Part shown: positions 18,977 to 30,145 of the stretch, in pieces | Position numbering within the stretch: position 1 is the first letter of the stretch | Layout: each line of letters starts with the position of its first letter | Assembly (NCBI GenBank): GCA_023251835.1 | Contig: JAHEXZ010000033.1 | Coordinates: 1-48,816 of the forward strand | DNA: 48,816 bases | Direction: 5' to 3' | DNA from: Bacteroidota bacterium | GTDB taxonomy: Bacteria; Bacteroidota; Bacteroidia; 2-12-FULL-35-15 | Program-made: the position numbers and the translations under genes | Notes under the pieces: generated by a model | What the model saw: the letters and a program-made list of their open reading frames with translations, nothing else | Told to the model about the DNA's origin: nothing | Databases searched by the model: none

Positions 18977-19250
18977 CTGATGTTACGCAAAGAAAAAGAT
19001 TTAAAAATGATAGACTTTTATACTTGTAACGGACAAGAGAATTGATAAAGAGAGAAGGGGAACTTTCTCAAAAAGACAATAAAAGTGACTGCCTTAAATA
19101 ATTCATAATCACTATCATTGTCATTTCGAATCCTGCTGAAGGCAGGAAGAGAAATCTTTGCAATTGATTGACAAGATTTCTCACTGCGTTCGAAATGACA
19201 GGTGGAAATATAGAAATATTCTGGATTAGATATAAATTTTGCGTAACATC
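18977..19250. mobile_element. MITE-like element, about 274 bp, with 9-bp direct repeats
   Basis: The 9-bp sequence ATATCCTAA occurs at 18968-18976 and again at 19251-19259. Inside these lie inverted ends GATGTTACGCAAA (18979-18991) and TTTGCGTAACATC (19238-19250), 13 of 13 matching. The left end has two extra bases (CT). There is no transposase inside, so it would be a non-autonomous element with a target-site duplication. It lies between the convergent SPOR and rnc genes and contains a nested palindrome at 19119-19200. Confidence 0.55.
19119..19200. repeat. 82-bp palindromic repeat nested in the MITE-like element
   Basis: TGTCATTTCGAA at 19119-19130 pairs with TTCGAAATGACA at 19189-19200, and an inner AGAGAAATCT pairs with AAGATTTCTC. 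The same motif, TGTCATTTCGAACG...AGAAATCTT, occurs inside the element at 11805-11933. Short palindromes of this sort are familiar in Bacteroidota chromosomes. Confidence 0.75.
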
Positions 19251-19269
19251 ATATCCTAATTTAAACACA

Positions 19270-20004
19270 TCATATCTCAAGAATTGTACAAGCCTGCTCC
19301 GCAACCAGTTGCTCTGCTTTCCTTTTAGAAAGATGTTCTACAGTACTCACTACTTCATTCTCAACTATTAAGCGGATTATAAACGGTTTGTCTATGGAAC
19401 CGCTGCCATCCTGTACTACTTCAAACCGGTATTCCTTTTTTTCTTTCTGCACCCACTCAATAAATTTGCTTTTAAAATCTATTTCTTTGGTTTCAACTTC
19501 TTCCATATCAATATGAATATTGATGATACGTGTATGAATAAAATATTGGGCTGTTTTAAACCCTTTATCTAAGTATATGGCTCCAATTAATGCTTCATAA
19601 GCATCGCCATAAATAGAATTGGGCTGTGCTGTTTTAAAACGTTCATTATTCAGTTCAATAAATTTTTTTAAGCCTAACCGAACAGCTACCTGATTGTGCG
19701 AAGCCCTGCTTACCATACGTGAACGCATCTTGGTCAAAAAACCCTCATCTTTATATGGAAAACGTTTAAACAAATACTCTGCTGTTACAGTTCCAATAAC
19801 TGAATCGCCAAGAAATTCAAGGCGCTCATTACTATCCCGAACCCCCTCTTTTATCAGTTGTGCAGCCGAGCTGTGACGGAATGCCAGTTTATATAAATCA
19901 ATATTATCAGGATAAAATCCAAGAAGGTTATACAGCGAGTGGTATAATACTTTGTCGGATGAAAAGTAAATTTTTATATGTCTGAAACGGGAAAACAGAA
20001 AAAT
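19270..20004 (-). CDS. rnc: Ribonuclease III (no canonical start codon)
   Basis: Cleaves double-stranded RNA, including rRNA precursors. The open frame runs from an in-frame TAA at 20005-20007 to the stop at 19270, about 244 codons, the normal length. It includes the N-terminal helix region (LFSRFRHIKIYFSS), LYKLAFRHSSAA, and the catalytic signature ERLEFLGDSV near residues 59-68, then SIYGDAYEALIGAIYLD and a C-terminal double-stranded-RNA-binding domain (SKFIEWVQ...AEQLVAEQACT). No ATG, GTG or TTG occurs in frame before the TTG of AEYLFKRF, which would remove the catalytic site. The start must therefore be ATT (20004), CTG (19998) or another unusual codon, or the sequence has an error. It sits downstream of fabF, the usual partner. 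Confidence 0.85.
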   Translation of the reverse strand: MFLFSRFRHIKIYFSSDKVLYHSLYNLLGFYPDNIDLYKLAFRHSSAAQLIKEGVRDSNERLEFLGDSVIGTVTAEYLFKRFPYKDEGFLTKMRSRMVSRASHNQVAVRLGLKKFIELNNERFKTAQPNSIYGDAYEALIGAIYLDKGFKTAQYFIHTRIINIHIDMEEVETKEIDFKSKFIEWVQKEKKEYRFEVVQDGSGSIDKPFIIRLIVENEVVSTVEHLSKRKAEQLVAEQACTILEI

Positions 20005-20037
20005 TTAAAATATGTTAGTGTTATGTTAAGAATAAAC

Positions 20038-20097
20038 CTACCGCTTCACCATCTTTTTGGTTTCAACGGTGATGCCATCTATAACCAATGAATATAG
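20038..20097 (-). pseudogene. Possible remnant of a type IX sorting-domain C-terminus
   Basis: The minus strand between fabF and rnc encodes YSLVIDGITVETKKMVKR followed by TAG. This pattern (YSL-V-DG, TKKMV near the end) resembles the C-terminal ends of secreted Bacteroidota proteins. There is no matching upstream frame, so it would be a leftover fragment. The match is short and from memory. Confidence 0.3.
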
Positions 20098-20243
20098 TAT
20101 ATTACGAAGCAAATTTTTTTATAATGGTAATTATAGAGCAATTGAGAAATGTAAACGCAGCTTACAAATTACAGGAACAACCTAAGCCCAGCCATACAAA
20201 ACCCAATGCCTCAGCTTAGCTCGTACATCGGTACATCAGCATA

Positions 20244-21500
20244 TCAAGCGATGTATTTTTTTACAATAATAGAAGCATTGTGACCACCAAAGCCAAATGT
20301 ATTGCTCAATGCAGCATTTACTATGCGTTTTTGTGCTTTATTAAATGTAAAGTTTAATCTGTTATCCAATGCAGGATCATCGTTAAAGTGGTTGATGGTT
20401 GGAGGGATTATATCATTTTGAACAGCCATAACGGAAGCAATGGCTTCAATAGCCCCGGCAGCACCTAATAAATGACCTGTCATTGATTTGGTAGAACTGA
20501 TATTCAGCTTATATGCATGTTCTCCGAATACTTTAAGTATTGCTTTTGATTCTGCTACATCACCCAACGGAGTAGAAGTACCATGTACATTTACATAGTC
20601 AATTTTTTCAGGTGTCATTCCGGCATCTTTCAATGCATTTTTCATTACATTTAATGCACCAAGTCCTTCGGGATGAGGGGCTGTAATATGGTTAGCATCA
20701 GCAGTAGCTCCTCCACCGGCAACTTCGGCATATATTTTAGCACCACGTTTTAAAGCATGGTCCAGATCTTCAAGAATTAAACATCCTCCTCCTTCGCCAA
20801 GCACAAAACCATCACGGTTTATATCAAACGGACGGGATGCTGTTTCAGGAGAATCATTTCTTGTAGATAAAGCATGCATTGCATTAAAACCGCCAACACC
20901 AGCCTCATATACCGTAGCTTCAGAACCACCGGTTACAATAATATCAGCCTTACCTAATTTAATGTACATAGCCGCTTCAATAATAGCATTTGTTGAAGAA
21001 GCACAGGCTGACACAGTGGTGAAGTTTGGACCACGCATACCAAACATAATAGATATATGCCCGGAACAAATGTCGGCAATCATTTTAGGGATAAAGAAGG
21101 GATTAAAGCGGGGTGTACCATCACCTTTAGAAAAGCCAAAACATTCTTCCTGAAACGTTTGCAACCCTCCGATTCCTGTACCCCAGATAACACCAGCCCT
21201 GTCGGGATCAAAAGTTCCCTCTTTGTCTAACCCGGCATCACGCACCGCCTGTATGGCGGAACATATACCATATTGAGAAAAGGGATCCATTTTCCGGGCT
21301 TCTTTACGCTCTAAGTAATCTTCCACATTAAATCCCTTTACTTCACAGGCAAAACGCGTTTTAAATTTTGATGCATCAAAACGAGTAATAGGTGCAGCAC
21401 CGCTCACACCGGCAATAAGATTATTCCAATAATCTGTAACATTATTGCCTAATGGTGTTATTGCACCCAGCCCTGTAACTACTACTCGTTTTAATTCCAT
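20244..21500 (-). CDS. fabF: 3-oxoacyl-[acyl-carrier-protein] synthase II
   Basis: Elongates fatty acids by condensing malonyl-ACP with acyl-ACP. About 418 residues from ATG 21500 (MELKRVVVTGLG), which I prefer to the upstream ATG 21527 because family members start with this segment. The active-site Cys is in SACASSTNAI (about residue 165); the two catalytic His are in NVHGTSTPLGD and TGHLLGAAGA. Gly-rich FGFGGHNAS closes the fold. It follows acpP with a 96-bp gap and precedes rnc, the standard acpP-fabF-rnc order. Confidence 0.97.
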   Translation of the reverse strand: MELKRVVVTGLGAITPLGNNVTDYWNNLIAGVSGAAPITRFDASKFKTRFACEVKGFNVEDYLERKEARKMDPFSQYGICSAIQAVRDAGLDKEGTFDPDRAGVIWGTGIGGLQTFQEECFGFSKGDGTPRFNPFFIPKMIADICSGHISIMFGMRGPNFTTVSACASSTNAIIEAAMYIKLGKADIIVTGGSEATVYEAGVGGFNAMHALSTRNDSPETASRPFDINRDGFVLGEGGGCLILEDLDHALKRGAKIYAEVAGGGATADANHITAPHPEGLGALNVMKNALKDAGMTPEKIDYVNVHGTSTPLGDVAESKAILKVFGEHAYKLNISSTKSMTGHLLGAAGAIEAIASVMAVQNDIIPPTINHFNDDPALDNRLNFTFNKAQKRIVNAALSNTFGFGGHNASIIVKKYIA

Positions 21501-21596
21501 AAAATTATCTGAAATAGCCATATACATTAGTATACACCAAAAATGAATATGGCGTATTCCGTCTGGCCTTAAAAATTAATTATATACAGACGAAAA

Positions 21597-21833
21597 TTAC
21601 TTTGCGTTCGCTTCAATATAAGCAACGGCATCACCAACGGTAGAGATTTTCTCGGCTTGATCGTCAGGAATGGCAATGTTAAATTCTTTTTCAAACTCCA
21701 TGATTAATTCTACAGTATCTAATGAATCTGCTCCTAAATCATTTGTAAAGCTCGCTGTAGGGGTTACTTCTTTTTCGTCTACACCTAATTTATCAACGAT
21801 AATAGCTTTTACTTTTGTTGCAATTTCTGACAT
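21597..21833 (-). CDS. acpP: Acyl carrier protein
   Basis: 78-residue acidic protein that carries acyl chains on a 4'-phosphopantetheine arm during fatty acid synthesis. The arm attaches to Ser37 in [12 protein letters not shown], the universally conserved motif. Length and charge are typical. It is the first gene of the acpP-fabF-rnc set, preceded by a well-matched promoter at 21866-21895. Confidence 0.98.
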   Translation of the reverse strand: MSEIATKVKAIIVDKLGVDEKEVTPTASFTNDLGADSLDTVELIMEFEKEFNIAIPDDQAEKISTVGDAVAYIEANAK

Positions 21834-21865
21834 TTTTAAACTATTTTTAAGGGTTAATTCGAGTG

Positions 21866-21895
21866 CAAAGATAGAGTTATGTGTATAATATCAAA
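21866..21895 (-). promoter_or_regulatory. Bacteroidota-type promoter for acpP-fabF-rnc
   Basis: Read on the minus strand: TTTG at 21895-21892, 18 bp, then TATCTTTG at 21873-21866. This fits the primary sigma consensus of the phylum (TTTG, about 19 bp, TAnnTTTG). The box ends 33 bp before the acpP ATG. Confidence 0.7.
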
Positions 21896-22008
21896 AAAAA
21901 ATAATCCCAAAATTGGTAAACCCACTTATTTTTTCATTTTATTGGTTCATTATCAAAAAGTTACTTGTTTTATGGTGCATTTAAAAATAACTTAAAACAA
22001 TTCATATT

Positions 22009-22161
22009 ATACTGAATCTTACCGGGTTTGCGATAGCACCCGCGAACATTCGGGGTAGAATCAGTAATACTGAGCGAATGATTTTGCAATGGTTAGTGAG
22101 CTTGTCGAACTATTGCAAACGGTTCGGCTGAGCTCACCGAAGTCTCATTGAGCCGAAGTAT
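22009..22161. repeat. Composite two-hairpin repeat, copy 1
   Basis: The first hairpin runs from ATACTGAATCTTACCGG to AGAATCAGTAAT; the second from ACTGAGCGAATGATTTTGC to TTGAGCCGAAGTAT. Its core GCAATGGTTAGTGAGCTTGT and CGAACTATTGCAAAC is shared with 45768-45887 in reverse orientation. This copy has an extra piece near 22122-22145. It lies between acpP and purN, in the divergent gap. Confidence 0.75.
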
Positions 22162-22223
22162 AACTAAAGAAACTGACTAAAGATTCTGTAGATTTGCCAA
22201 ATAAATTAAAAGTACAACAGCAG

Positions 22224-22796
22224 ATGAAAAACATCGCGATTTTTGCTTCCGGAGAAGGTACAAATGCTCAAAATATCATTAATTATTTTAAAAGGTCAGA
22301 CATAGCAACTGTAAAGTTGATTATTTCAAATAATCCTAAAGCCAATGTGCTGAAGCGTGCTCAAGAATCCGGAATAGATACCCTTGTTGTTGACCGTAAT
22401 ACACTTTATGAAAGTGAAGAATTACTCCGAATTTTAAAAAAAGCGACAATTGATTTTATAGTGCTTGCCGGATTTTTATGGAAGATACCAAAAAATCTGA
22501 TTCAGGCTTTCCCTGACAAAATCATCAATATCCATCCTTCCTTACTACCCAAATTCGGGGGCAAAGGAATGTATGGTATACATATTCATAAGGCCGTAAT
22601 TGATGCCAAAGAAAAACAAAGCGGTATAAGTATTCATTTTGTGAATGAAAATTATGATGAGGGTCAACTTATCTCACAGCATAATTGTACGATAGACCCT
22701 GCAGATACTCCTGAAACAGTAGCATACAAGATTCATCAGTTGGAAAGGGAGTTTTTTCCTAAAGTGATTCATAAATTGCTGCTCACTACTGCCTGA
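22224..22796 (+). CDS. purN: Phosphoribosylglycinamide formyltransferase
   Basis: Transfers a formyl group from 10-formyltetrahydrofolate to glycinamide ribonucleotide, step three of purine synthesis. About 190 residues from ATG 22224 (MKNIAIFASGEGTNAQN), whose glycine-rich loop binds the substrate phosphate. The catalytic Asn and His are in INIHPSLLPKFGGKGMYG and the Asp in ENYDEGQLISQ. The TTG at 22194 adds a non-conserved tail and is unlikely to be used. It is divergent from acpP, as often seen in the phylum. Confidence 0.95.
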   Translation: MKNIAIFASGEGTNAQNIINYFKRSDIATVKLIISNNPKANVLKRAQESGIDTLVVDRNTLYESEELLRILKKATIDFIVLAGFLWKIPKNLIQAFPDKIINIHPSLLPKFGGKGMYGIHIHKAVIDAKEKQSGISIHFVNENYDEGQLISQHNCTIDPADTPETVAYKIHQLEREFFPKVIHKLLLTTA

Positions 22797-22883
22797 TTAA
22801 AAGTTGTGAATAACTAAATCGTATCCCTAATTACCATCAGGTCTTTTCTCTTTGTAATTTGGCCTTCTCATGAAGTAAGGCGA

Positions 22884-23480
22884 ATGCTCAAAAGATACTT
22901 TGATAAAACATTAATTGAAGCCGGTTGTGATGAAGCCGGAAGAGGCTGCCTGGCTGGACCGGTTTTTGCTGCGGCAGTTATACTTCCGAAACAATTCAAA
23001 AATGCAGATATTAACGACTCCAAAAAGTTAAATGGTAAACAGCGTAAAGAACTTCGTACCCTTATTGAAGAAAAAGCTGTTGCCTGGGCAGTTGCACACG
23101 TGTGTGTAGAAGAAATTGATAAAATAAATATTTTAAATGCCTCCTTCCTGGCTATGCACAGGGCCATAGATCAGCTAAAAGTTACTCCACAAAGTTTACT
23201 GATAGATGGAAACAGATTTAAACAACATAATACTATACCTCATACCTGTATTATAGAAGGCGATGGAAAATATATGAGCATTGCAGCTGCCTCCATATTG
23301 GCAAAAACTTACCGTGATGAATACATGAATCAATTACACGAGCAATTTCCTTTATACGACTGGTCAAATAATAAAGCATACGGTACACCGGCTCACCTTG
23401 AAGCCATCAGAAAATACGGAATTACCATTCATCATCGAAAAAGCTTTCGGCTGGATTATAGTGAAGATATAGACAAATAA
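22884..23480 (+). CDS. rnhB: Ribonuclease HII
   Basis: Removes ribonucleotides from RNA-DNA hybrids, including single misinserted ones. 198 residues, the usual length. The metal-binding motif [14 protein letters not shown] (Asp and Glu at about 17-18) opens the fold; the second Asp lies in LLIDGNRF (about residue 110), and the C-terminal [10 protein letters not shown] motif is conserved. ATG 22884 is the only sensible start. It is in the same direction as purN, 87 bp downstream, and convergent with the EVE gene (3 bp apart). Confidence 0.96.
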   Translation: MLKRYFDKTLIEAGCDEAGRGCLAGPVFAAAVILPKQFKNADINDSKKLNGKQRKELRTLIEEKAVAWAVAHVCVEEIDKINILNASFLAMHRAIDQLKVTPQSLLIDGNRFKQHNTIPHTCIIEGDGKYMSIAAASILAKTYRDEYMNQLHEQFPLYDWSNNKAYGTPAHLEAIRKYGITIHHRKSFRLDYSEDIDK

Positions 23481-23483
23481 ACC

Positions 23484-23894
23484 CTATTTTGTTCCTGAAA
23501 GTGCCAGAATATGATCAAATTCATAGGGTTTTACTGCTGATACAGACAAACGACTTAGTTTAATAAGCTGCATCTCCGATAGTTTTTTATCCCCTTTTAT
23601 TTCGGCCAATGTTATTGGGCGTTTCAAAGTTTTAAACGGAGCAATTTCTACCACACTCCAGGCAGTATCATCAGTAGTTGGGTCCTGGTAAGCTTCCTTA
23701 ACAACTTTAGCAATACCCACAATAGCAAGCCCTTCATTACTATGATAAAAAAATACCAGGTCGCCTTTTTTCATTGCACGCATATTGTTACGTGCCGCAT
23801 AATTGCGAACACCATCCCATACTGCCTTTTTATCTTTTACAAGGTGCTCCCAATTGTATTTATAGGGTTCAGATTTTACTAACCAGTAGTTCAT
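23484..23894 (-). CDS. EVE-domain protein
   Basis: 136 residues making a single EVE domain (PUA-like fold), starting MNYWLVKSEP and continuing WDGVRNYAARNNM and KGDLVFFYHSN, the hallmark segments. EVE domains are thought to bind modified bases in DNA or RNA; stand-alone bacterial members are widespread and their target is unclear. It is not next to a restriction system here, so a housekeeping role is more likely. It may be co-transcribed with the ABC-F gene, which ends upstream on the same strand 40 bp before it. Confidence 0.9.
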   Translation of the reverse strand: MNYWLVKSEPYKYNWEHLVKDKKAVWDGVRNYAARNNMRAMKKGDLVFFYHSNEGLAIVGIAKVVKEAYQDPTTDDTAWSVVEIAPFKTLKRPITLAEIKGDKKLSEMQLIKLSRLSVSAVKPYEFDHILALSGTK

Positions 23895-23933
23895 TGCTAC
23901 AAAATGTGTAAGATTTATAATTACACTAATTAC

Positions 23934-26095
<2,162 letters not shown>

Positions 26096-26407
26096 ATGAG
26101 CAAAAGAGTTATCGAAATTACCTATTTCAAGCCGAAAGCAGAAGTTTCTCAAAAAACTTTTGAGGCGAGAAATATTCGGGTTGGTGTTGAGTATGCATCC
26201 AAACAAGATGGTTTTATTAGCCGTGAAACAGGTGTTGATGCAGACGGAACCTGGGTTATAGTTGTGGCTTGGGAAAATATGGAAAGCTCTCGGGCTTCAA
26301 TGACAAAATTCGGAACCGACCTTTCAGTAGCTGATTTTAATGAAATGATAGAGCCAAGTTCTTTCAGGATGTCAGTTTTTACTTCAAAAGCACTGATTCA
26401 AAAGTAA
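26096..26407 (+). CDS. Small antibiotic-biosynthesis-monooxygenase-like protein
   Basis: 103 residues from ATG 26096 (MSKRVIEITYFKP); I prefer this to TTG 26081. The sequence fits a single dimeric alpha/beta-barrel (ABM-like) domain: a central VIVVAWENMESS strand-turn and a C-terminal FRMSVFTSKAL strand. The product is probably a cytosolic dimer. Catalysis cannot be judged from sequence, since many members have no known substrate. It sits between a broken AraC regulator and a broken membrane gene, so it may be the survivor of a small regulated cluster. Confidence 0.65.
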   Translation: MSKRVIEITYFKPKAEVSQKTFEARNIRVGVEYASKQDGFISRETGVDADGTWVIVVAWENMESSRASMTKFGTDLSVADFNEMIEPSSFRMSVFTSKALIQK

Positions 26408-26430
26408 TTTTTTTTTCAATCAATTTAAAA

Positions 26431-26581
26431 ATGGAAAAACATAAAATTCCTTTGTGGATTAATTTACTACAAGGTCTTTTGACGCTAATATTATTGTGGC
26501 GATGCATACAAAATTGTCAATGATGGCTATAGCAATGCCTGCCACGGTTATATGGATTTACAAAAACTGAATTTCTTTTAA
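26431..26581 (+). pseudogene. Truncated small membrane protein gene
   Basis: ATG 26431 opens MEKHKIPLWINLLQGLLTLI, the typical start of a small multi-span membrane protein, but the frame stops at 26521 after 30 residues. Other frames just after contain protein-like text (MAIAMPATVIWIYKN ending at TGA 26568-26570; DAYKIVNDGYSNACHGY ending at TAA 26579-26581), so an internal deletion or frameshift is likely. The end overlaps the 3' end of birA on the other strand. Confidence 0.5.
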
Positions 26582-27319
26582 ATCAAACTCCTGCAGTTGT
26601 CCCATTCTTAACTCCACTTGTAATTTTCCAATGGCGGAAATGCCAATTATTTTTCCTTCAAAAACCTGATCGGCAGACTTATAAGAATGCCACTCCTTTA
26701 ATTTGTATAAACGCTGTAGATAAGCAACATTCAGGTATTCTGATTTATTGGATTTTAATTGTAAATACCTTGCTTCAATAAACGCACATAATCTCTTTAA
26801 TACATATACGAGTTCAAATTCTTTCCCGGTAAGCAAAGTAAGAGAAGTAGCATTTAAATTATCCCCAAATGTTTTTTGATTAACATTTATTCCGATTCCA
26901 ATAATTGAGTGTTGTATATTTTTTTCCCGTAAGGTATTTTCGATTAATATTCCTGCTATTTTTTGAGTTCCGATATAAACATCATTCGGCCATTTTATCT
27001 TAATTTCCTGCATTTTGTCGGAACCTTTCAAAAGCTCTGCCATTACGTCAGCAACAGCTAAAGAAGTTATTTTATTGAGAATAAACTGCTGTTCAGCTTG
27101 TAGGAATGATGGATAGAATATAAAGCTGAAAGCCCCATTTTTATTGGGTTCACTCTCCCATTTATTACCACGCTGACCTCTTCCGTTCTGCTGTTCAAAA
27201 GAATAGATAACCGTGCCTTCCGGTGGTTTGGTATTACGAAGTAATTCACTGGCATAACTGTTGGTAGAGTCTATTACCTTTACATTGATACTGTTTTGCC
27301 CGACAAATAATGTTTTCAT
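26558..27319 (-). CDS. birA: Biotin--[acetyl-CoA-carboxylase] ligase
   Basis: Attaches biotin to the biotin carboxyl carrier protein. About 253 residues from ATG 27319 (MKTLFVGQNSINVKVIDSTN); the longer frame upstream (to 27436) overlaps the rsfS gene and is not conserved. The biotin/ATP-binding motif NGRGQRGNKW and the later WPNDVY and GIGINVNQ segments are all present. There is no N-terminal helix-turn-helix, so it is a class I ligase without repressor function. It is divergent from rsfS, the usual arrangement. Confidence 0.94.
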   Translation of the reverse strand: MKTLFVGQNSINVKVIDSTNSYASELLRNTKPPEGTVIYSFEQQNGRGQRGNKWESEPNKNGAFSFIFYPSFLQAEQQFILNKITSLAVADVMAELLKGSDKMQEIKIKWPNDVYIGTQKIAGILIENTLREKNIQHSIIGIGINVNQKTFGDNLNATSLTLLTGKEFELVYVLKRLCAFIEARYLQLKSNKSEYLNVAYLQRLYKLKEWHSYKSADQVFEGKIIGISAIGKLQVELRMGQLQEFDLKEIQFL

Positions 27320-27395
27320 AAGATAGAATGCAAAGATTTGATTATTTTTGTGCAAAACGGTTCTGTAAAGAACTAAAATAGATAATTTTAAATTA

Positions 27396-27971
27396 ATGAC
27401 CGAAAAGAAAACAATTTCCGCTTCCATAACTCCCATGATTGCAGGAGGAAAAACAAAGAAAACTGCTGTAAAAAAGGCAATAAAGTCAACCCGTCAGCCA
27501 GGTGTAAAATTAGCAGCAAAAAAGACTACTAAAAAAGAGAAACCAGAGAAAAAGCAAACAAACAAAGCTCAACGTGATAAAGCTGTTATAGTAAAAAAAG
27601 CAAAATCCCCTGTAAAAAATCCGGCCCAACCGCTTATAGATGCTATTGTTGAAGGAATTTTAGAAGTTAAAGGTAAAAATATATCTATTCTTGATTTAAG
27701 AAGTATTCATAACAGAGTATGCGAGTATTATATTATTTGTCAGGCCGACTCCACAACACAGGTAAATGCCATTTCAGGATCAGTTGAGGAAATAGTAAGA
27801 AAACGCATAGGCGAAAAACCCTACCACTCAGAAGGTTTTCAAAATGCAGAATGGATATTGATTGATTATGTTACAGTGGTGGTACATGTATTTCAATCGC
27901 ACATCCGTGAATTTTATAATCTGGAAGCATTGTGGGCTGATGCAGAAATAAGCAAAATTGCGTCTGAGTAA
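27396..27971 (+). CDS. rsfS: Ribosomal silencing factor RsfS with a Lys-rich N-terminal extension
   Basis: 191 residues. The C-terminal part, about residues 75-190 (PLIDAIVEGILEVKGKNISI, then EYYIICQADST, SEGFQNAEWILIDY, VVHVF...REFYNLEALW), is the RsfS/Iojap domain that binds ribosomal protein uL14 and blocks subunit joining in starvation. The first 70 or so residues are an extension rich in Lys, Thr, Ala and Pro (KKTAVKKAIKST, AAKKTTKKEKPEKKQ), resembling histone H1 tails; the family is usually about 110-130 residues. It is the first gene of rsfS-ftsH-lutC-cdsA. A -7-like TATTTTTG lies at 27343-27350. Confidence 0.92.
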   Translation: MTEKKTISASITPMIAGGKTKKTAVKKAIKSTRQPGVKLAAKKTTKKEKPEKKQTNKAQRDKAVIVKKAKSPVKNPAQPLIDAIVEGILEVKGKNISILDLRSIHNRVCEYYIICQADSTTQVNAISGSVEEIVRKRIGEKPYHSEGFQNAEWILIDYVTVVVHVFQSHIREFYNLEALWADAEISKIASE

Positions 27972-28006
27972 AATTTTAGTTAAAGAAAGAGTAAGAAAGT
28001 AAAAAA

Positions 28007-30142
28007 ATGAGCGAACAACAAGAAAATAAACCGGAAGAAAAAGGTTCTTCCTTAAAGAATAAGTTTCCTAAAAAACCCATATTACCTAAGAATCCATTCA
28101 GCTTTTACTGGATATATGGAATTATTGCTGTGGCATTAATTGCTATTCAATTGCTGAATTTCAATAGTTCTGTAAAAGAAGTTAAATCATCCGATTTTTT
28201 TGAGAATATGCTGAAACGGCATCATGTTTCACGCATTGTGGTAATACCCAACCAGCAAATTGCTGAAATTTATATCAACAGAAGCAGTTTAATGCTTCCG
28301 CAATACGTAAAAGAGGGTTTAGACAAGCATCCCAGCGGGCCTCATTACAAAATGAAAATTTTATCCGTGGAAAGCTTTAAATCGGATTTGAATGAGGCTC
28401 AGAAAGATTTTTTGGCCGAAGAGAAGGTATATCCTGAAAGTGAACAACGAAGCGACTGGACAGATATTTTAGGATGGATTCTGCCCATAGCATTCATCAT
28501 TATTATGTGGATAGTAGTAATGCGCAGAATGGGTGGTGCCGCAGGTGGCGGACAAATTTTCAACATCGGAAAGTCAAAAGCAACGTTGTTTGATAAGGAC
28601 TCCAATGTAAATATAACATTTAATGATGTTGCGGGATTAGAAGGAGCAAAAATTGAGATAAAAGAAATTGTTGATTTTTTGAAAAACCCAACAAAATATA
28701 CTGCTTTAGGGGCAAAAATACCTAAGGGTGCATTGTTAGTAGGGCCTCCGGGTACAGGTAAAACATTGTTGGCTAAGGCTGTTGCCGGTGAAGCAAAAGT
28801 ACCTTTTTTCTCCCTTTCTGGCTCTGATTTTGTAGAAATGTTTGTTGGAGTGGGTGCATCACGTGTACGCGATTTATTCCGCCAGGCAAAAGAAAAATCA
28901 CCTTGTATTATTTTTATTGATGAGATTGATGCTATAGGACGTGCCCGTGGCAAAAATCCTGCACAAGGGGCAAATGATGAACGTGAAAATACACTGAATC
29001 AATTGTTGACTGAAATGGATGGTTTTGGTACCAACAGTGGTGTAATTATCCTTGCAGCCACCAATCGCGCTGATATACTTGACAGAGCGTTGATGCGTGC
29101 CGGACGTTTTGACCGACAGATTTATGTAGATATGCCGGATTTAAATGAACGTAAAGATATTTTCAAAGTCCATCTGAAACCATTGAGAATTGATACTTCA
29201 GTGGATATTAATTTCCTGGCAAAACAAACACCCGGTTTTTCTGGGGCGGACATTGCCAATATTTGTAATGAAGCGGCTTTGATTGCAGCACGCCAGGACA
29301 AAAAAGTGATTGAAAAACAAGACTTCCTGGATGCTGTTGATCGTATCATCGGAGGCCTGGAAAAGAAAAATAAAATTATTTCAGCTCACGAAAAAAATGT
29401 GATTGCATATCATGAATCCGGGCATGCTGCTGTTAGCTGGCTGCTGGAACATGCATCTCCGCTTGTAAAAGTAACCATTGTACCTCGTGGCCGTTCATTG
29501 GGTGCTGCATGGTATCTGCCCGAAGAGCGCCAGATTACAACTACAGAGCAACTGATGGATGAGATGTGTGCTGCACTTGGTGGACGTGCTGCCGAAGAAG
29601 TTATATTTGGTAAAATTTCCACCGGTGCTTTAAGTGATCTTGAAAAAGTTACCAAACAGGCTTATGCCATGATAAGCATATATGGTTTAAATGATAAAAT
29701 AGGCAACTTAAGCTATTATGATTCTACCGGTGCCAATGAATATGGTTTCACCAAGCCATATAGCGAAAAAACTGCGCAAACCATTGATGAAGAAGTAAGC
29801 AAATTAGTAGAATTGGCTTACCAACGCGCCAAACATATACTTACTAAAAATAAACATCTGCTAAAACAACTGGCAGAAAAGTTGCTTGAAAAAGAAGTTA
29901 TTTTTAAAGAAGATTTAGAAAATATATTCGGACAACGGCCTTTTGATAAAGAAGAGCAGCCTTTATTAAAAACAGGTAGCAATGGTGAAGCAGGCCATAA
30001 TGAAGTTATACCTACAGTCACAGCAGAAAATGTAACTTCAGATAAAGAAATATATAGTTCTGATTCAAAAACAGAAGGCAAAAAGAGTAAGGATACGGAT
30101 ACAGGGAAGGAACCTGAAAAGCCTTTAAACACGCTATTTTAA
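28007..30142 (+). CDS. ftsH: ATP-dependent zinc metalloprotease FtsH
   Basis: Membrane-anchored AAA+ protease that degrades misfolded and regulatory membrane and soluble proteins. 711 residues: first membrane span at about 31-49, a periplasmic domain, a second span at about 152-170, then the AAA domain with Walker A GPPGTGKT (about 246-253), Walker B IIFIDEID, and the second region of homology. The zinc site HESGH is near 469-473. The tail beyond about residue 640 is acidic and low complexity. It lies 35 bp after rsfS and 3 bp before the LUD gene, consistent with one operon. Confidence 0.97.
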   Translation: MSEQQENKPEEKGSSLKNKFPKKPILPKNPFSFYWIYGIIAVALIAIQLLNFNSSVKEVKSSDFFENMLKRHHVSRIVVIPNQQIAEIYINRSSLMLPQYVKEGLDKHPSGPHYKMKILSVESFKSDLNEAQKDFLAEEKVYPESEQRSDWTDILGWILPIAFIIIMWIVVMRRMGGAAGGGQIFNIGKSKATLFDKDSNVNITFNDVAGLEGAKIEIKEIVDFLKNPTKYTALGAKIPKGALLVGPPGTGKTLLAKAVAGEAKVPFFSLSGSDFVEMFVGVGASRVRDLFRQAKEKSPCIIFIDEIDAIGRARGKNPAQGANDERENTLNQLLTEMDGFGTNSGVIILAATNRADILDRALMRAGRFDRQIYVDMPDLNERKDIFKVHLKPLRIDTSVDINFLAKQTPGFSGADIANICNEAALIAARQDKKVIEKQDFLDAVDRIIGGLEKKNKIISAHEKNVIAYHESGHAAVSWLLEHASPLVKVTIVPRGRSLGAAWYLPEERQITTTEQLMDEMCAALGGRAAEEVIFGKISTGALSDLEKVTKQAYAMISIYGLNDKIGNLSYYDSTGANEYGFTKPYSEKTAQTIDEEVSKLVELAYQRAKHILTKNKHLLKQLAEKLLEKEVIFKEDLENIFGQRPFDKEEQPLLKTGSNGEAGHNEVIPTVTAENVTSDKEIYSSDSKTEGKKSKDTDTGKEPEKPLNTLF

Positions 30143-30145
30143 ATC

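Larger units (their letters stand above)
21834..22223. other. 390-bp divergent gap between acpP and purN
   Basis: Holds the acpP promoter (21866-21895) on the right-reading side and the composite repeat (22009-22161) nearer purN. A TTG at 22194 could extend purN by ten codons, but I prefer ATG 22224. I see no other gene. Confidence 0.6.

Noticed and set aside
19270..19773. A shorter 167-residue RNase III starting at an internal TTG
   Set aside because: It would lack the N-terminal helices and the catalytic signature, which are intact in the same frame upstream.
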